Below, piece after piece: positions 18,272 through 28,030 of a DNA stretch of 32,048 bases (position 1 is its first letter; each line of letters opens with the position of its first letter). The stretch lies in assembly GCA_009930325.1 (NCBI GenBank), contig RZYO01000020.1, positions 1 through 32,048 of the forward strand, read 5' to 3'. The stretch is from Spirochaetia bacterium (lineage in GTDB: Bacteria > Spirochaetota > Spirochaetia > Sphaerochaetales > Sphaerochaetaceae). The translations under genes were made by a program, and so were the position numbers. Under the pieces are notes generated by a model that searched no databases, had not been told where the DNA came from, and worked only from the letters and a program-made list of their open reading frames with translations.

Positions 18272-19235
18272 TTTGACTATCCTTACTATAAGCTTCAATT
18301 ATTTTTTGAACAATTTTTGCTCTTACTACATCTTTTGTACTAAAATTAACGAAACCCATACCTTCTATTTCTCTTAAAATATTGTTTGCATGAATTAAAC
18401 CACTTCTTTGCCCTCTTGGTAAATCTACTTGCGTAATATCTCCAGTAATAATCGATTTTGAGTTTTCTCCAATTCTAGTCAAAAACATTTTCATTTGTTC
18501 AATTGTAGTATTCTGTGCTTCATCTAAAATAATAATACTATTATGCAGAGATCTACCTCTCATATATGCAAGAGGTGCAACTTCTATAGCACCAGAGCTC
18601 TCTAATTTATTAATAATTGCTGGTGGTAACATCCACTCCATTGCATCATAAAGCGGTCTAACATATGGACTTAATTTTTCACTGAGGGTTCCTGGTAAAA
18701 ACCCTAAATTTTCTCCAGCTTCAACAACTGGTCTAGTTAAAATTATTTTTTGTTTTTCTCCACTAGTTATTTGAGACAAAGCGTAAGCAATTGCTAAAAA
18801 AGTTTTACCAGTACCAGCAGGCCCAATCGAAAAAGTAATTTGTTTTTGATTCATCATTTGAATAAATTTACTTTGATTAATAGATTTAGAAAAAACAGTT
18901 TTATTATTTACACTTATAGAATTATAATCATCAAATAATACACTTTCTTCTAAAGCATCATTTAGACTTGGCGAGTTTATAATATTTTGGTATTCCATAA
19001 ATATCTCACTCTCACTTATTGTTTGATTATCGTTAAAAATCAATCTCTCAAGCTTTCTTATTAATGCTTCAAATAAAATTAGCTTATCTTCATCATCATC
19101 TTCTACAAAAAGGACATTTCCTTTAGTTAAAATTTCAATACCAAGCAAGATTTCGATATAAGTTAAATTTCTATCATTTGCTGAACAGATAATTCTTAAT
19201 TTCGATAAATCATCAATTACTATATTTTTTACCAT
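18264..19235 (-). CDS. phoH: PhoH-family ATPase
   Basis: 323 residues, PhoH-like (PhoL/YbeZ) type. Walker A GPAGTGKT at 138-145, RPVVEAGENLGFLPG, Walker B IILDEAQNTT (D238-E239) and the sensor ITGDITQVDLPRGQRSGL. The N-terminal 110 residues form a less conserved domain. PhoH ATPases often pair with YbeY in rRNA metabolism, and here they are in one operon, though with the HD gene between. Starts 12 bases after the LptD-like gene; the ribosome site (GGA) is weak, suggesting coupling. Confidence 0.94.
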   Translation of the reverse strand: MVKNIVIDDLSKLRIICSANDRNLTYIEILLGIEILTKGNVLFVEDDDEDKLILFEALIRKLERLIFNDNQTISESEIFMEYQNIINSPSLNDALEESVLFDDYNSISVNNKTVFSKSINQSKFIQMMNQKQITFSIGPAGTGKTFLAIAYALSQITSGEKQKIILTRPVVEAGENLGFLPGTLSEKLSPYVRPLYDAMEWMLPPAIINKLESSGAIEVAPLAYMRGRSLHNSIIILDEAQNTTIEQMKMFLTRIGENSKSIITGDITQVDLPRGQRSGLIHANNILREIEGMGFVNFSTKDVVRAKIVQKIIEAYSKDSQNG

Positions 19236-19247
19236 TGTACATCCATT

Positions 19248-22200
19248 TTATGAATTATAATTCCAACCTTCATCATCTCGGCTAAAGCTTTGATCTACTT
19301 TTAATTCTGGAAGAGTTTTCCATTGTAAGAAAATAGATACTGATGGCACCCACTGATAATTATAGTTAGATAATACAACGGATCCACTGTATTTGCAATG
19401 CAAATCCCAATCATCCATCATGTGAATAAAATCTAAAGAAATCTTTTCCAAATTAAATTGTGTTGAATATTTTTTGTTTCCAAAAATATCAAAAGAATTA
19501 AATAAGTCATCTATCATATCAATAAAGTTAAAATTATCATTACTATCATAATATCTATAAAAACCATAATTTGATGTTGTTATAGATAAATTTACTAACA
19601 TAAACTCAGCTATTCTGAATGATAATGAGCTATCTAAACTAAAATATGTTGAATACTTATCAATAAAACTATAATTAAAAGTTGCATCAATATTTAATTT
19701 TAATCCAATCCTATTTAACCACCAATATTTTGTGTATTGAGACAAAGATATTGTATTTATAAAATAATCAGGCTTTAATATATTATCTTGTGTATTTAGA
19801 TTAAATTTACTAAGTATAAAATTGTTTTTATAGGTAAATAAAAACTCACTAAAATAATTTTTAATAGTAGAATCATATAAACCATAATATTTATTAGAAA
19901 AAGAAAAATATTGATGGGCTTCTTTATCAGAATAAATCATGCTTGATTTTACTATCAAAGAGTCAAGAAACCTCGAGGACGTTTGATTATTAATCACATC
20001 AAAAGAGGTTTTAAAATTAAAATAAAAATTATTTATTGAATATTTTAAGATATTATCAATATTTGATAATTCAAAATTTGACGAATCAATATCATATGTA
20101 AAAATAGTACTATTTTCAAAATTGTTATAAGCAATCTTTAGTGATGGTTTAAAAGCCAAGCTTAAGGGGGGTAAAACTAATTTTAATGATGGAGTTATAT
20201 TTATAAAATTAAGGGGATAAGTTTGTTTCCATTCTATTTCATGTTTTGTAATAAAGTCGTCAGTAAATTCAAAATTATTTTTTTCAATTTCTATATCGTT
20301 TGATTCTTCAATTTTATTGAATTCAAATAATTTTGTATCAAAATAGTAGTATAAATTTAAATAAGGTAAATTAATTATATTATGAGTAATCAATTCAATT
20401 GAATTCGATTTAGTATCTATTTTATCATCATCATATATATATATAAGATAAGTCGTATTATCAATATTTATGATATTAGGTTCAACTTGAATTTCTGTAT
20501 TTAAAGTTAATTGTGAATTATTATATATTTCATTATCAGAATCATTTTCTTCAGATGTCGTATTATAAAAAGTATTTTTAAACAAATATGAAATGTTAAA
20601 TAAAGATTCATTTTGCACTTTTTCTTTTTCTTTGTATGAAGAATTGTATAATTCTTTTAATAATAATGAATCAACCTCATCATTTTTCTCTAAAATTTCT
20701 TTTGAATTAGCTTTTTCTTTATCGTTGTTATCTTGATTTTTTTTACTAAGATTTAAAAGCTCCCCACTTATGTTTAATTCTAAATTAGGTAAAGTCATTT
20801 CATTAACAACATACATATATTTACCATCAGTTTTATCCCATTCATAATCTATTTCAGAGTCAAATTTATTTACTTGAATTTTTTCAATATAAGGAGATAA
20901 ACTATCTATTTTTAAATTAAACTTTGAATCTAAACTCCAACTATATGCTGTTACATCAGAATTATATGTAGAAGGAAAAGTTTGATTACTATTCCATAAA
21001 GCATCTAAGTTAAATGTTGATAATCTATTTGAATAAGTTTTTCTTACTAATGGATCAGATACTATAGGAACTTTGATATTTATCAAACCTTCATCAAATT
21101 TGTATGTTGCATCTAATTGAGTATCATATCTAAATATTGGATAATCGTTATAATTTAATATATCTCCTTTTATACCATCACTAGCTAAAGAAGTGATAGT
21201 TTTTGATTTAATAATTAACGAACTATTTATTAAATTAAATTGAGAGTCATAACCCAAAACAATACTTCCATTTTCCAAATTAGAAATCGAATATGGTGTT
21301 TTTTCATAAGTGTCTAAAAATAGTGCAATATAGCTATTTGTTTTACTTGCCCATTTTTGTAATAAAGAAGTATTTTCACTAGAATTATATATTGCTCCAT
21401 TTGCATAGATATCTGAATTATTTTCTGTTTTTAACAATGAATTAAAACTGTTTGTATCAGTTTTTGCAAAACTAGGATACTTTCCTAATATTTCAAACGT
21501 AGTATTAACAAATAACCCTCTATTAGATTCATATCCTATTGAAGGATTTCCAAGCATTTGTGCTCCTGGTGAAAAGAAAAAAGGTAAATAAAAAACTTTT
21601 ACTCTTCCTATAGAAATAACAGCATTCTCTAAATACATATCGCCATGATTAAGTATTGCTAATTTTTCTGCACTAATAGAAGAATAGGCACTTTCAGGAT
21701 TGGTTGTTATAAATCCATTTTTTAATATAAGTGAATTATTTACTGTATTTAATGTCAAAAGTGAAGAGGTTGCATTAAATACAACATCCTCATTATCACT
21801 GTTTTTTCTTTCTGTATATATTGAACCTTCAGAAACCGTTATATTATTGGTATTCAAATCTAAAGTTATTATAGACCCTTCAACATCTTGACTTATTATA
21901 TTATCAGAAGAATCACTATTAATAAATTTAACATTTCCTAATGCTGCAACTTTTGAAGATGTTGCATCAATTATAATAATATCTGCCAAAAGCTCTCTTT
22001 TTAAATTATCTTGATTATTAAAACTTAAACTAACATTTCCTTCTAAAATAAATAAACCATTATCATTACCAACTTTTTTTAATGAGTCACAATTTTTTAT
22101 ATTAAATATAACTTTTGAATCATTTTCTAAAGATTGATTATTACTATTGTAAGATAAAGAGATATCGGGATTTTCGTTTATTAGTTGATTCTTTAATACT

Positions 22201-22367
22201 TCTATTTTTTTATCACGTGTTAGATCACAATCAATATTCCTTAATGCACACATTAATGATAATTCTTTCTCACTTGCATTTTCTAAACTTATTAAAGCTA
22301 GATTTGAAGAATATAAATTGTTAACAAAAATTATAATTGATAAAAAAATAAATAAAAATTTTTTCAT
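19248..22367 (-). CDS. LptD/OstA-like outer-membrane protein
   Basis: 1039 residues with a signal peptide (MKKFLFIFLSIIIFVNNLYS). An OstA/LptA-like beta-jellyroll follows (about 75-270: GLFILEGNVSLSF, LLADIIIIDATSSKVAALGNVKF), then a large C-terminal region of alternating strands typical of an LptD barrel (INVKVPIVSDP-like strands, YKNNFILSKFNLNTQ, IGLKLNIDATFNYSF, ending IFLQWKTLPELKVD). A charged low-complexity insert (NNDKEKANSKEILEKNDE, near 550) interrupts the barrel region. I recall treponemes having a similar protein next to uvrA although T. pallidum lacks LPS. LptD inserts lipopolysaccharide in Gram-negatives; what lipid, if any, this one handles is unknown. It lies three bases after uvrA. 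Confidence 0.82.
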   Translation of the reverse strand: MKKFLFIFLSIIIFVNNLYSSNLALISLENASEKELSLMCALRNIDCDLTRDKKIEVLKNQLINENPDISLSYNSNNQSLENDSKVIFNIKNCDSLKKVGNDNGLFILEGNVSLSFNNQDNLKRELLADIIIIDATSSKVAALGNVKFINSDSSDNIISQDVEGSIITLDLNTNNITVSEGSIYTERKNSDNEDVVFNATSSLLTLNTVNNSLILKNGFITTNPESAYSSISAEKLAILNHGDMYLENAVISIGRVKVFYLPFFFSPGAQMLGNPSIGYESNRGLFVNTTFEILGKYPSFAKTDTNSFNSLLKTENNSDIYANGAIYNSSENTSLLQKWASKTNSYIALFLDTYEKTPYSISNLENGSIVLGYDSQFNLINSSLIIKSKTITSLASDGIKGDILNYNDYPIFRYDTQLDATYKFDEGLINIKVPIVSDPLVRKTYSNRLSTFNLDALWNSNQTFPSTYNSDVTAYSWSLDSKFNLKIDSLSPYIEKIQVNKFDSEIDYEWDKTDGKYMYVVNEMTLPNLELNISGELLNLSKKNQDNNDKEKANSKEILEKNDEVDSLLLKELYNSSYKEKEKVQNESLFNISYLFKNTFYNTTSEENDSDNEIYNNSQLTLNTEIQVEPNIINIDNTTYLIYIYDDDKIDTKSNSIELITHNIINLPYLNLYYYFDTKLFEFNKIEESNDIEIEKNNFEFTDDFITKHEIEWKQTYPLNFINITPSLKLVLPPLSLAFKPSLKIAYNNFENSTIFTYDIDSSNFELSNIDNILKYSINNFYFNFKTSFDVINNQTSSRFLDSLIVKSSMIYSDKEAHQYFSFSNKYYGLYDSTIKNYFSEFLFTYKNNFILSKFNLNTQDNILKPDYFINTISLSQYTKYWWLNRIGLKLNIDATFNYSFIDKYSTYFSLDSSLSFRIAEFMLVNLSITTSNYGFYRYYDSNDNFNFIDMIDDLFNSFDIFGNKKYSTQFNLEKISLDFIHMMDDWDLHCKYSGSVVLSNYNYQWVPSVSIFLQWKTLPELKVDQSFSRDDEGWNYNS

Positions 22368-22370
22368 AAG

Positions 22371-25205
22371 TTATTCTAACATATGTTTTAAAAATTGCCC
22401 TGTATAAGATTTATCATTTTTTGCAATTTCTTCAGGAGTTCCTGTTGCAACAACCATTCCTCCACCATCTCCACCATCAGGACCTAAATCAATAATATAA
22501 TCCGCTGTTTTAATTACATCTAAATTATGTTCAATTAAAACAACTGTATTCCCATTTTCTACTAACCTGTTAATTACTTTTACTAATAGCTTTACATCAG
22601 CAAAATGTAATCCTGTTGTTGGCTCATCAAGAATGTATAAAGTTTTACCTGTATTTATCTTAGATAATTCTAATGATAATTTTACTCTTTGAGCTTCTCC
22701 CCCACTTAAAGTTAATGCACTTTGTCCTAATTTTAGATAGCCTAAGCCTACACTATCGAGAGTTTCTAATTTTCTTCTAATTTTAGTAATTGGTTTAAAG
22801 AATTCAGTAGCTTCTTCAACAGTCATATCTAATACATCATAAATGTTTTTACCTTTATAACGAATAGATAGCGTTTCAGTATTATATCTTTTACCATGAC
22901 AAACATCACATTTTACAAACACATCAGGAAGAAAATGCATTTCGATTTTTATTGTTCCATCACCATTACAGTTTTCACATCTACCACCAGCAACATTAAA
23001 TGAAAATCTACCGCTCTTATATCCTCTAGCCTTTGACTCAGGAAGAGATGCATATAAATCTCTTATTGGAGAAAAGGCCCCAACATAAGTAGCAGGATTT
23101 GATCTAGGTGTTCTACCAATAGGGCTTTGATCGATATTAATTAATTTATCAATATTTTCAAATCCACTAATATTTGTATATCCATCATAATTTAAATTTT
23201 TTCCATTCAATTTTCTCTTTAAAGCAGGGACTAATATTTCATTTAACAAAGTTGATTTACCACTTCCGGACACTCCTGTAATAACAACTAATTTTCCTAA
23301 TGGTATATCAACATCAATGCTTAATAAATTATTTTTACTTGCACCTTCTATTCTAATAAACTCTCCATTACCCATTCTTCTAATTTTTGGGACTTCGATT
23401 TCCTGAACTTTTGAAAGAAACTGACCAGTTATTGAATTTGGGTTTTTTTCAATTTCTGCAGGAGTCCCTTCAGCTATAATATATCCCCCGTGTACACCTG
23501 CTCCTGGCCCTAAATCAACAACATAATCAGCTTCACGAATTGTAGCCTCGTCATGTTCAACTACAATTAAAGTATTTCCAATGTCTCTTAATCTTTTTAG
23601 AGAATTAATTAATTTTTCATTATCTTTTTGGTGTAATCCAATTGACGGTTCATCTAAAACATACATAACACCTGTTAGAGCAGAGCCTATTTGAGTTGCA
23701 AGCCTTATTCTTTGTGCTTCACCACCACTTAATGTCCCACTATTTCTATCAAGGGTTAAATAAGATAAACCAACATTTTCTAAAAATGTTAATCTATTAT
23801 TAATTTCTTTCAATATTTCTTTTGCAATTTGTTTATCAGTATTATTTAATTTTAAATTTTCAAAAAATAAAATGCTATCAGTTACAGAATATGATGTAAC
23901 TTCCATAATATTTTTATTACCAACTAATACATTTAATGCATCTTCTCTTAATCTTTTTCCTTTACATGAAGGACAAGTTTTATGAGATTTATAACTATCA
24001 TACCAAGCTTTCATATGCATGCTTGTTGTTTGGTAATATCTTCTATGTAATTCTTTTAATACACCTTCATATTTTTTAAATATTAATTGTTTTGAATTAC
24101 TACCATTATCATAATTTATTGGAATTTCTTTATTATAGCCATATAAAATAATATCAAGTATTTTTTTTGGCAATTTATTTATAGGAGTATCAAGAGAAAA
24201 TTTTAAATCCTTTGATAAAGCCTCAAAAGAGGCTTTATTCCAATTTGCTTGAGGGTTATGTGTTTTAATACCATGTTCATTAATACTAAGCGAAGAATCG
24301 GGAATAATTAAATCAATATCAAACTCACTTACAATACCAAGCCCCTTACAAGTAGGACAAGCTCCATAAGGATTATTAAATGAAAATAATCTTGGTTCTA
24401 AATCAGCTAAAGTAATTCCACAATGAGGACAACTATTTCTTTGTGAATATACTTCATCTTTTTCAACCTTTTTCCCTTCTTCTGTTGTTAAAAAAGTTAC
24501 CTTAACAAGACCATTTGTCATTTCAATTGCAGTTTCTAATGAATCAGATAATCTTGTTCTTGTTTCTTTATTTAATATTAATCTATCAATAACAATATCA
24601 ATATCATGTTTAATATTTTTATCAAGAGTAATCAAATCGTCCAATAAATACATGGTATTATCAATTTTTGCTCTCTGAAAACCAGCTTTTTTTGCATCAT
24701 CCAAAACTTTTCTATATTCGCCTTTTCGCCCTCTGGCTACCGGAGCACTAATTATTAATTTGGTATCTTCTTCATATTGAAATATTGATTCAATTATTTG
24801 ATCAATACTCATTTCAGTTATTTCTCTTTTACATTTAGGGCAATATGCCTTACCAACTCTTGCCCATAATAATCTATAATAATCATAAATTTCTGTTATA
24901 GTACCAACAATTGATCTCGGATTTCGGTTAGTCGATTTTTGTTCTATAGCTATAGACGGGGAAAGCCCTTCTATATAATCTACTGCGGGCTTTTCTAATC
25001 TTCCTAAAAATTGTCTTGCATAAGCTGATAAACTTTCAACATAACGTCTCTGTCCCTCTGCAAAAATAGTATCAAAAGCTAAAGAGCTTTTTCCACTACC
25101 ACTTAAACCACTTACTACTATTAATTTATCTTTGTCTAACGTTAAATCAATTGATTTTAAATTATGCTCACTAGCACCTTTTATAATTAATTTATTATTC
25201 GCCAT
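22371..25205 (-). CDS. uvrA: Excinuclease ABC subunit UvrA
   Basis: DNA damage-recognition ATPase of nucleotide excision repair; 944 residues, full length. First Walker A GLSGSGKSS (33-41), then SAYARQFLGRLEKP; zinc-binding CPKC/CPHC and CPTC, and CPSC; first ABC signature LSGGEAQRIRLATQIG; second half with GVSGSGKSTLLNE, CENC/CDVC zinc module, LSGGEAQRVKLSLEL and ILDEPTTGLHF. The ATG overlaps the ispG end by eleven bases with GAGGCG five bases upstream, so it is translationally coupled. No uvrB or uvrC in view. Confidence 0.98.
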   Translation of the reverse strand: MANNKLIIKGASEHNLKSIDLTLDKDKLIVVSGLSGSGKSSLAFDTIFAEGQRRYVESLSAYARQFLGRLEKPAVDYIEGLSPSIAIEQKSTNRNPRSIVGTITEIYDYYRLLWARVGKAYCPKCKREITEMSIDQIIESIFQYEEDTKLIISAPVARGRKGEYRKVLDDAKKAGFQRAKIDNTMYLLDDLITLDKNIKHDIDIVIDRLILNKETRTRLSDSLETAIEMTNGLVKVTFLTTEEGKKVEKDEVYSQRNSCPHCGITLADLEPRLFSFNNPYGACPTCKGLGIVSEFDIDLIIPDSSLSINEHGIKTHNPQANWNKASFEALSKDLKFSLDTPINKLPKKILDIILYGYNKEIPINYDNGSNSKQLIFKKYEGVLKELHRRYYQTTSMHMKAWYDSYKSHKTCPSCKGKRLREDALNVLVGNKNIMEVTSYSVTDSILFFENLKLNNTDKQIAKEILKEINNRLTFLENVGLSYLTLDRNSGTLSGGEAQRIRLATQIGSALTGVMYVLDEPSIGLHQKDNEKLINSLKRLRDIGNTLIVVEHDEATIREADYVVDLGPGAGVHGGYIIAEGTPAEIEKNPNSITGQFLSKVQEIEVPKIRRMGNGEFIRIEGASKNNLLSIDVDIPLGKLVVITGVSGSGKSTLLNEILVPALKRKLNGKNLNYDGYTNISGFENIDKLINIDQSPIGRTPRSNPATYVGAFSPIRDLYASLPESKARGYKSGRFSFNVAGGRCENCNGDGTIKIEMHFLPDVFVKCDVCHGKRYNTETLSIRYKGKNIYDVLDMTVEEATEFFKPITKIRRKLETLDSVGLGYLKLGQSALTLSGGEAQRVKLSLELSKINTGKTLYILDEPTTGLHFADVKLLVKVINRLVENGNTVVLIEHNLDVIKTADYIIDLGPDGGDGGGMVVATGTPEEIAKNDKSYTGQFLKHMLE

Positions 25206-26235
25206 TAATCGCCTCTAATAATGCTGATTTTGCATTTTGATAATCAACTTCTAAACTCAATTTTCCTTTTTTATATAAGAAAACTTTATTCCCAATTCCT
25301 GTAATTGCAAAATCAGCAGCTTTTGCTTCACCTGGGCCATTTACTTGACAACCCATTATTGCTACAGAAATATTCTTATTTATTTTTAATAAATCTGGTT
25401 CAATTTCTTTCAAAAATCCAATAGAATCAAAAGAATTTCTTCCACAACGGGGACAACTTATAATTCTTACACCTTTATCTCTTAATCCTAAAGTTCTTAA
25501 TATCTCAACTCCTGCAAATACTTCATCCTCAATATCTCCAGTAATTGAAATTCTCATAGTATCTCCAATTCCTTGTTTTATTAAATTTCCAAGCACCCAC
25601 GTAGATCTTGCAACAGAAGAAACAACAGAACCTGCTTCAGTAACGCCAATATGTATAGGATAGTTACTTTTTTCATAGAATAATTCGTTTGCAATTCGAG
25701 TTTCTTCTAAATTAGTAGATTTCAAAGAAACAACAGTATTATAAAAATTTAATTCTTCAAACCATTCCAAATATTTAAGAGCATTATCCACCATTATTGT
25801 TGTTGCATCACCATCCCCCTTGGGTAAAGACCCAGAGTTTAGCCCTATTCTTATTGCAGCACCTTTATCGTTAGCACTTCTTACTATTTCATCAACTTTC
25901 CATCTTGCTCCGATATTTCCTGGATTAATTCTAATTTTACTAAATCCACAATCTAGTGCTGCTAAAGCCATCTTAAAATCAAAATGAATGTCAGCTACTA
26001 AAGGCATGCTTGATTTTTGATTTAAATATATAAAAGCATCTCTATCATTATCAGATGGATAAGAAAATCTCATAATATCACAGCCCATTAAAGATAAACC
26101 ATTCATTCTTGCTAACAATTTATCTAAATCTTCTTTTTTAGATGGGATTGGGCTATCATACATTGTTTGAATCGATATTGGATGACCTTTACCGATTTTT
26201 ATATCTTTGACACTTGCAATAATTGGGGTCTTCAT
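25195..26235 (-). CDS. ispG: 4-hydroxy-3-methylbut-2-en-1-yl diphosphate synthase (flavodoxin type)
   Basis: MEP-pathway enzyme making HMBPP from MEcPP; 346 residues. The [4Fe-4S] ligands C261 and C264 (SCPRCGRNSFD), C296 (GCQVNGPGEA) and E303 are present, with the TIM-barrel part PLVADIHFDF, IRINPGNIG and TEAG. It shows that this organism uses the MEP route for isoprenoids. AAAGGA precedes the ATG. It is 12 bases after the unknown 527-residue gene and overlaps uvrA. Confidence 0.97.
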   Translation of the reverse strand: MKTPIIASVKDIKIGKGHPISIQTMYDSPIPSKKEDLDKLLARMNGLSLMGCDIMRFSYPSDNDRDAFIYLNQKSSMPLVADIHFDFKMALAALDCGFSKIRINPGNIGARWKVDEIVRSANDKGAAIRIGLNSGSLPKGDGDATTIMVDNALKYLEWFEELNFYNTVVSLKSTNLEETRIANELFYEKSNYPIHIGVTEAGSVVSSVARSTWVLGNLIKQGIGDTMRISITGDIEDEVFAGVEILRTLGLRDKGVRIISCPRCGRNSFDSIGFLKEIEPDLLKINKNISVAIMGCQVNGPGEAKAADFAITGIGNKVFLYKKGKLSLEVDYQNAKSALLEAINGE

Positions 26236-26247
26236 AAAAATTTTCCT

Positions 26248-27831
26248 TTATTCAATATCTAAAAAAATATCATTCCAATTATAATTATTTAAAGTTGGAA
26301 TTAACATATTTTTTAGTATTTTTAATTCTAATATAATATATGAGAATAATGTACTATTGTCTTTTGTATTATTTTTTTTAAAATAGAAATATAACATTAA
26401 TAATAATTGGTTACTAATAATAAAATAATTTAAATTAAATAAAATATTTGATTGTATAAAAATTTCTTTAGCATTTTTTTCATTAATTTCTAGATATTTC
26501 ATATTATGATAAAAATAAACCTTTGCTTTTGATTCTAATCCTAAATTAATTAAAATTAATAAAAATTCAAAACTAAATGTTTTTTTATCGAAGTAATTAT
26601 AATAAATTCTATTAGTTGCACAAGAATAAACTTTCCTACTTAAATAATTTAATTTTTCAATTTCAATCAATAATTTATCAATATTTTTAAGAGTTATATT
26701 ATTAAACTTTTTTTCAACACTTTCTATTCTATCGAAATTATCAACTATAATTTTCATTTCATCAATAATATCTTGATAATCATAATAATTTTTATCAAAA
26801 ATAATTTTATTCCAAAAAAATTCAACACTATCTTTATTTAAATAATTAATGCTAAATTCTAATAATGAAATATCTTTATTAATTTTTGCTATATCCTGAT
26901 TTTCGTTTAGTACTTTTTGAAATGTAAACAAATCACCACTACAAAAAATTAATAAATTCTCTAATAATTTATGATTATCATTTTTAGTAATAAATAAATC
27001 ATTTTTAAATTCAGATAATATTAATTTTACAGTATTAGGAGAAAAAGGTTCAACAAAATAAGGGAAGAAACTATAAAAAAGGTTAAAATCTGTATTTCTA
27101 TAAATAATTTTTATAACTTGTATTATTAATGAATTATCATCAATTAATATTAAATCATTGACTAATTTATCTAAATATAAATTAATGTATTCTAATAAAA
27201 CATTTACTTCCAAATTATATAATTTAGATAATTTACATATTAAAATTATCAACTCTTGATAAATTTCAATTCTATCTTTTACTTTTGAGATTGAATACTC
27301 TATTGAAGAAAATGCATTTTCATACAGTAACAAATTATCTGTAAAATTATCAGTTTTCTCTTTATTATAGTCCTCAAGCATACTATTAATTAGCTCAATA
27401 TAATCTTTTTTTGTAATAAAAGATCCATCAAAAGTATCATCAAAAATTGAGATAGCTTTTGAAATAGTTATGTCCTTAAAATCTTTTACTCTAGGATTAT
27501 TTAAATATTCATCAATTAAAATAAATTCAGATAAATTATCAAATTTTATATTTTTACATTTTCTATTTATTTCAAAAAAAATATCATCAATATAAAAATC
27601 AAAATATAAGTTATTACAATTATGTTGAACAATTTTTCTATCTAGCTTATTAGAATCAAAATTATTATTAAAAATAAAATTATTGAGATCTAATTTAACT
27701 AATTCTTTATCATCTAGAATTTCATTAAAAACTTTAAGCTCAGTTAATATCTGAAATTTAGTATGACCATTTAGATAAATAAGTTTTGATCTTTTATTAA
27801 ATAATGATAATAATTTAAGACATTTATCCAT
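26248..27831 (-). CDS. Unknown protein of 527 residues heading the long operon
   Basis: I do not recognise this protein. It is very rich in Asn, Ile, Leu, Lys and Asp, has no signal peptide or membrane segment, and reads as mostly helical, with many leucine-spaced segments (LEYINLYLDKLVND, LVKLDLNNFIFNNN, LLIEIEKLNYLSRKVY). It could be a helical-repeat scaffold. It keeps a good reading frame of nearly 1.6 kb, a clear ribosome site (AGGGAAA) and a promoter, and is coupled to ispG by a 12-base gap, so it is a real gene. The extreme AT content implies rapid drift, which may hide a distant homolog. Confidence 0.75.
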   Translation of the reverse strand: MDKCLKLLSLFNKRSKLIYLNGHTKFQILTELKVFNEILDDKELVKLDLNNFIFNNNFDSNKLDRKIVQHNCNNLYFDFYIDDIFFEINRKCKNIKFDNLSEFILIDEYLNNPRVKDFKDITISKAISIFDDTFDGSFITKKDYIELINSMLEDYNKEKTDNFTDNLLLYENAFSSIEYSISKVKDRIEIYQELIILICKLSKLYNLEVNVLLEYINLYLDKLVNDLILIDDNSLIIQVIKIIYRNTDFNLFYSFFPYFVEPFSPNTVKLILSEFKNDLFITKNDNHKLLENLLIFCSGDLFTFQKVLNENQDIAKINKDISLLEFSINYLNKDSVEFFWNKIIFDKNYYDYQDIIDEMKIIVDNFDRIESVEKKFNNITLKNIDKLLIEIEKLNYLSRKVYSCATNRIYYNYFDKKTFSFEFLLILINLGLESKAKVYFYHNMKYLEINEKNAKEIFIQSNILFNLNYFIISNQLLLMLYFYFKKNNTKDNSTLFSYIILELKILKNMLIPTLNNYNWNDIFLDIE

Positions 27832-27882
27832 AATTTTTCCCTAATAGTTTGTAGAATTTGTTAAATCTCATATAATATTATA

Positions 27883-27891
27883 ATTATAACA
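27883..27891 (-). promoter_or_regulatory. Extended -10 promoter of the eight-gene operon
   Basis: On the minus strand TGTTATAAT is a perfect extended -10. Transcription would begin near 27876, giving a leader of about 45 bases before the unknown gene at 27831. No other obvious promoter precedes the run down to 14741, but internal promoters cannot be excluded. Confidence 0.45.
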
Positions 27892-27952
27892 GAAATTTAA
27901 ATTTAATACTATTTTATAAATAAGATGTATATAAATTTATTTTTTTTATTTC

Positions 27953-27968
27953 TGTTGCAAATACAACA
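27953..27968. promoter_or_regulatory. CRP/FNR-style palindrome upstream of hcp
   Basis: TGTTG-N6-CAACA, centred 70 bases before the hcp ATG. Sites of the CRP/FNR family, including the nitrosative-stress regulators HcpR/Dnr that act on hcp in many anaerobes, have two five-base arms around a six-base centre. -10-like sequences lie at 27974-27979 and 28001-28006, so both activation and repression are possible. Confidence 0.5.
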
Positions 27969-28030
27969 TATCTTATAAATATCTAATGTTAGACTTTTTT
28001 TATAAATATTTAACATTCAAGGAGTCAAAT

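Noticed and set aside
21700-22324. Two short plus-strand frames opposite the LptD-like gene
   Set aside because: Antisense to a continuous 1039-codon gene with a signal peptide; no ribosome site and no protein-like features.
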